A DNA stretch of 36,570 bases, from the NCBI GenBank assembly GCA_012964825.1, contig DTTI01000026.1, positions 4,453 through 41,022 on the forward strand. The letters run 5' to 3'. The DNA is from Candidatus Neomarinimicrobiota bacterium (GTDB lineage Bacteria; Fidelibacterota; Marinisomatia; Marinisomatales; S15-B10). Under the pieces are notes generated by a model that did no database searches, was not told the DNA's origin, and saw nothing but the letters and a program-made list of their open reading frames with translations. This document shows, one piece after another, positions 34,994 through 36,570 of the stretch; the stretch's first letter is position 1, and each line of letters opens with the position of its first letter. The translations under genes and the position numbers were made by a program.

Positions 34994-36570
34994 ATGAATA
35001 AGGTTAAACGAGGGATATTCTTTGTTCTCCCTATTTTTTTTCATTTTCAATGTAATAGTGTCTCATGGTATTCAGATGAAGGTTTCCGCTGGAAACGGCT
35101 TTCACCAAAAGGGGTGCATTCGGGTCTGGAAAAAATATCCGGGGATTTAACAGGAATCGAGTTTCAAAATTTCGTTAGTAAGGAAAACATTACAAAAAAC
35201 AGGCATTTACTTAATGGAGCAGGTGTTGCAACTGGTGATGTAGATGGTGATGGATTTACCGATGTTTATTTTTGCAGGACAGAGGGTCCCAACGTCCTTT
35301 ACCGCAACCTGGGCGGGTGGACGTTTGAAGATATTACTGAGAGAGCTGGTGTCGCTTGTGCGGATCAGTTTTCCACTGGTGCTGTTTTTGCGGACATTGA
35401 TGGCGACAGTGATCTCGATCTGCTGGTGACGGCACTGGGAGGCCCGAATGCGGCGTTTTTAAACGATGGGTCAGGCCGATTCGATGAAGTGACCAAAGAG
35501 GTGGGATTCATGACGAATACTGGTGCCACCACCATGGCGCTGGCTGATGTGGACGGGGACGGTGATCTTGATTTGTATATGGCCAATGACAAGACACGCT
35601 CTGTGCGGGATATTTATCCTGCAAATGAAAGAACCTTCGATATGACTGTCCGTCAAACTGAAGATGGCTGGGAGATACTACCTGAGTTCAGGAATCATTT
35701 TATCCTGAACGTCCGGGGAGGTCGATTAGAACGTTTCGAGTATGCTGAAGCGGATTTATTCTTTTCTAACGATGGCACTGGCCGGTTTATTCGGGAACAA
35801 CTCACCGATGGTCGATTTACGGATGGTAACGGTGATCCCATTGAAGAAAATTATACAGACTGGGGTTTAACGGCTCGCTTTCAGGATTTTGATAATGACG
35901 GAGATCCTGATTTATATGTCTGTAATGATTTTGAAAGCCCTGACCGAATCTGGATTAATAACGGTGAAGGCCAATTTTCCTTGATGCCTAAGTTGGCTAT
36001 CAGGAATACCAGTGCCGCCTCCATGGGAATCGATTTCGCCGATATTGACCGAAACGGAACCATGGACTTTTTTGTGGTGGAAATGCTTAGCCGGAGCCAT
36101 AAACGCCGGAAAACCCAGATGGGTCCCATGCTGACGACGCCAGTCTCTGTAGGAGAAATAGATAACCGTCCCCAGTATATGCGGAACACCCTGTTTTTAA
36201 ATCGCGGGGACAACAGTTACTCAGAAATTGCACAGTATGGGAATGTACAAGCTTCGGAATGGTCCTGGTCGCCTCATTTTTTGGATGTTGACCTGGACGG
36301 TTACGAAGATATTTTAGTGGTGACAGGGCACTATTATGATGCCATGGATGCGGATGTGCAGCTGGGTCTGAAAACAATGATCCAGACAAGATACAGTCAA
36401 CTCCAGAGCGAGGTGTTTGCCTATGGGCGCTTAGCAACAAGGGATTTCATTTTCAGGAACAGCGGTGATTTGACATTTGAGGAGGTTGGAGAAGAGTGGG
36501 GTTTCACCTCAGAAAACATTTCACACGGTATGGCGCTGGCGGATTTTGATAATGACGGTGATCTGGACGT
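34994..36570 (+). CDS. FG-GAP/VCBS-repeat (CRTAC1-like) lipoprotein, 3' partial
   Basis: A frame opening at ATG 34994 (GGAAGATAG just upstream) runs 525 codons without a stop to the right edge, so the gene is cut there. The N-terminus (IFFVLPIFFHFQC) looks like a lipoprotein signal. At least seven calcium-loop motifs of FG-GAP/VCBS propeller type follow: DVDGDGFTD, DIDGDSDLD, DVDGDGDLD, DFDNDGDPD, DIDRNGTMD, DVDLDGYED and DFDNDGDLD at the end. Between them are strands such as VLYRNLGGWTFEDIT and AAFLNDGSGRFDEVT. The order of motifs and the spacing are those of CRTAC1/ASPIC-UnbV proteins, common next to SusC/D pairs in FCB bacteria; the UnbV part would be outside the window. Probably a surface-exposed, calcium-stabilised binding protein. 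Minus-strand frames over this region are the antisense of the repeats. Confidence 0.9.
   Translation, partial: MNKVKRGIFFVLPIFFHFQCNSVSWYSDEGFRWKRLSPKGVHSGLEKISGDLTGIEFQNFVSKENITKNRHLLNGAGVATGDVDGDGFTDVYFCRTEGPNVLYRNLGGWTFEDITERAGVACADQFSTGAVFADIDGDSDLDLLVTALGGPNAAFLNDGSGRFDEVTKEVGFMTNTGATTMALADVDGDGDLDLYMANDKTRSVRDIYPANERTFDMTVRQTEDGWEILPEFRNHFILNVRGGRLERFEYAEADLFFSNDGTGRFIREQLTDGRFTDGNGDPIEENYTDWGLTARFQDFDNDGDPDLYVCNDFESPDRIWINNGEGQFSLMPKLAIRNTSAASMGIDFADIDRNGTMDFFVVEMLSRSHKRRKTQMGPMLTTPVSVGEIDNRPQYMRNTLFLNRGDNSYSEIAQYGNVQASEWSWSPHFLDVDLDGYEDILVVTGHYYDAMDADVQLGLKTMIQTRYSQLQSEVFAYGRLATRDFIFRNSGDLTFEEVGEEWGFTSENISHGMALADFDNDGDLD

Noticed and set aside
35881-36213. Minus-strand open frames over the right end, rich in Ser/Ile/Pro
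   Set aside because: They are the antisense of the repeated Asp/Gly calcium-loop codons in the plus-strand VCBS gene; no start site or family pattern.
1-36570. Defence islands, prophage, insertion sequences, CRISPR arrays or tRNA genes
   Set aside because: No transposase, integrase, phage, nuclease-defence or RNA-gene pattern was seen; gene content is envelope, uptake and hydrolysis throughout.

Overview
The window looks like chromosomal DNA of a Gram-negative bacterium of the FCB (Fibrobacterota-Chlorobiota-Bacteroidota) group. The gene mix points most closely to a marine lineage such as Marinimicrobia/SAR406, but this is inferred from gene content only; there is no rRNA or marker gene to place it. 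The supporting families are TonB-dependent receptors with an N-terminal carboxypeptidase-regulatory-like domain, a SusC/SusD pair, a PorV/PorQ-family barrel, a cargo-like protein with a C-terminal 'PNPY' sorting-type domain, a GWxTD protein, and many signal-peptide or lipoprotein hydrolases. I see no tRNA, rRNA, CRISPR array, insertion sequence, phage gene or plasmid feature.

Left part (1-16480, all + strand): a tightly packed probable operon for breakdown of peptides and modified amino acids. In order it encodes an amidohydrolase (cut by the left edge), an N-acyl-D-amino-acid deacylase-like lipoprotein, an S9 peptidase, a class A beta-lactamase-like serine hydrolase, a second S9 peptidase, a Tat-type Rossmann epimerase/reductase, a large Asp-box/BNR propeller protein, a Tat-type glycosylasparaginase, an APC amino-acid permease and an aldo/keto reductase fused to a Rid domain. 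Spacing runs from an 8-nt overlap to 83 nt. The exported hydrolases could release amino acids from peptides, D-amino-acid derivatives and GlcNAc-Asn; the permease would import products and the last protein would act inside the cell.

Middle part (16713-28177, + strand): a TonB-dependent receptor, a 1127-residue secreted cargo-like protein and a PorV/PorQ-family protein form one unit closed by a strong intrinsic terminator at 24428-24462. A PIG-L-type lipoprotein with a destroyed metal-binding motif and a GWxTD protein follow. A proline-iminopeptidase-like lipoprotein lies convergently on the minus strand (28196-29206).

Right part (29486-36570, + strand): a SusC/RagA-type receptor and its SusD/RagB-type lipoprotein, closed by a perfect-stem terminator at 34411-34443; then a small unknown probable lipoprotein, and an FG-GAP/VCBS calcium-motif lipoprotein that stays open to the right edge.

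The best candidates for something undescribed are the receptor-cargo-PorV unit with its PIG-L-like and GWxTD neighbours, and the aldo/keto reductase-Rid fusion at the end of the amino-acid operon.
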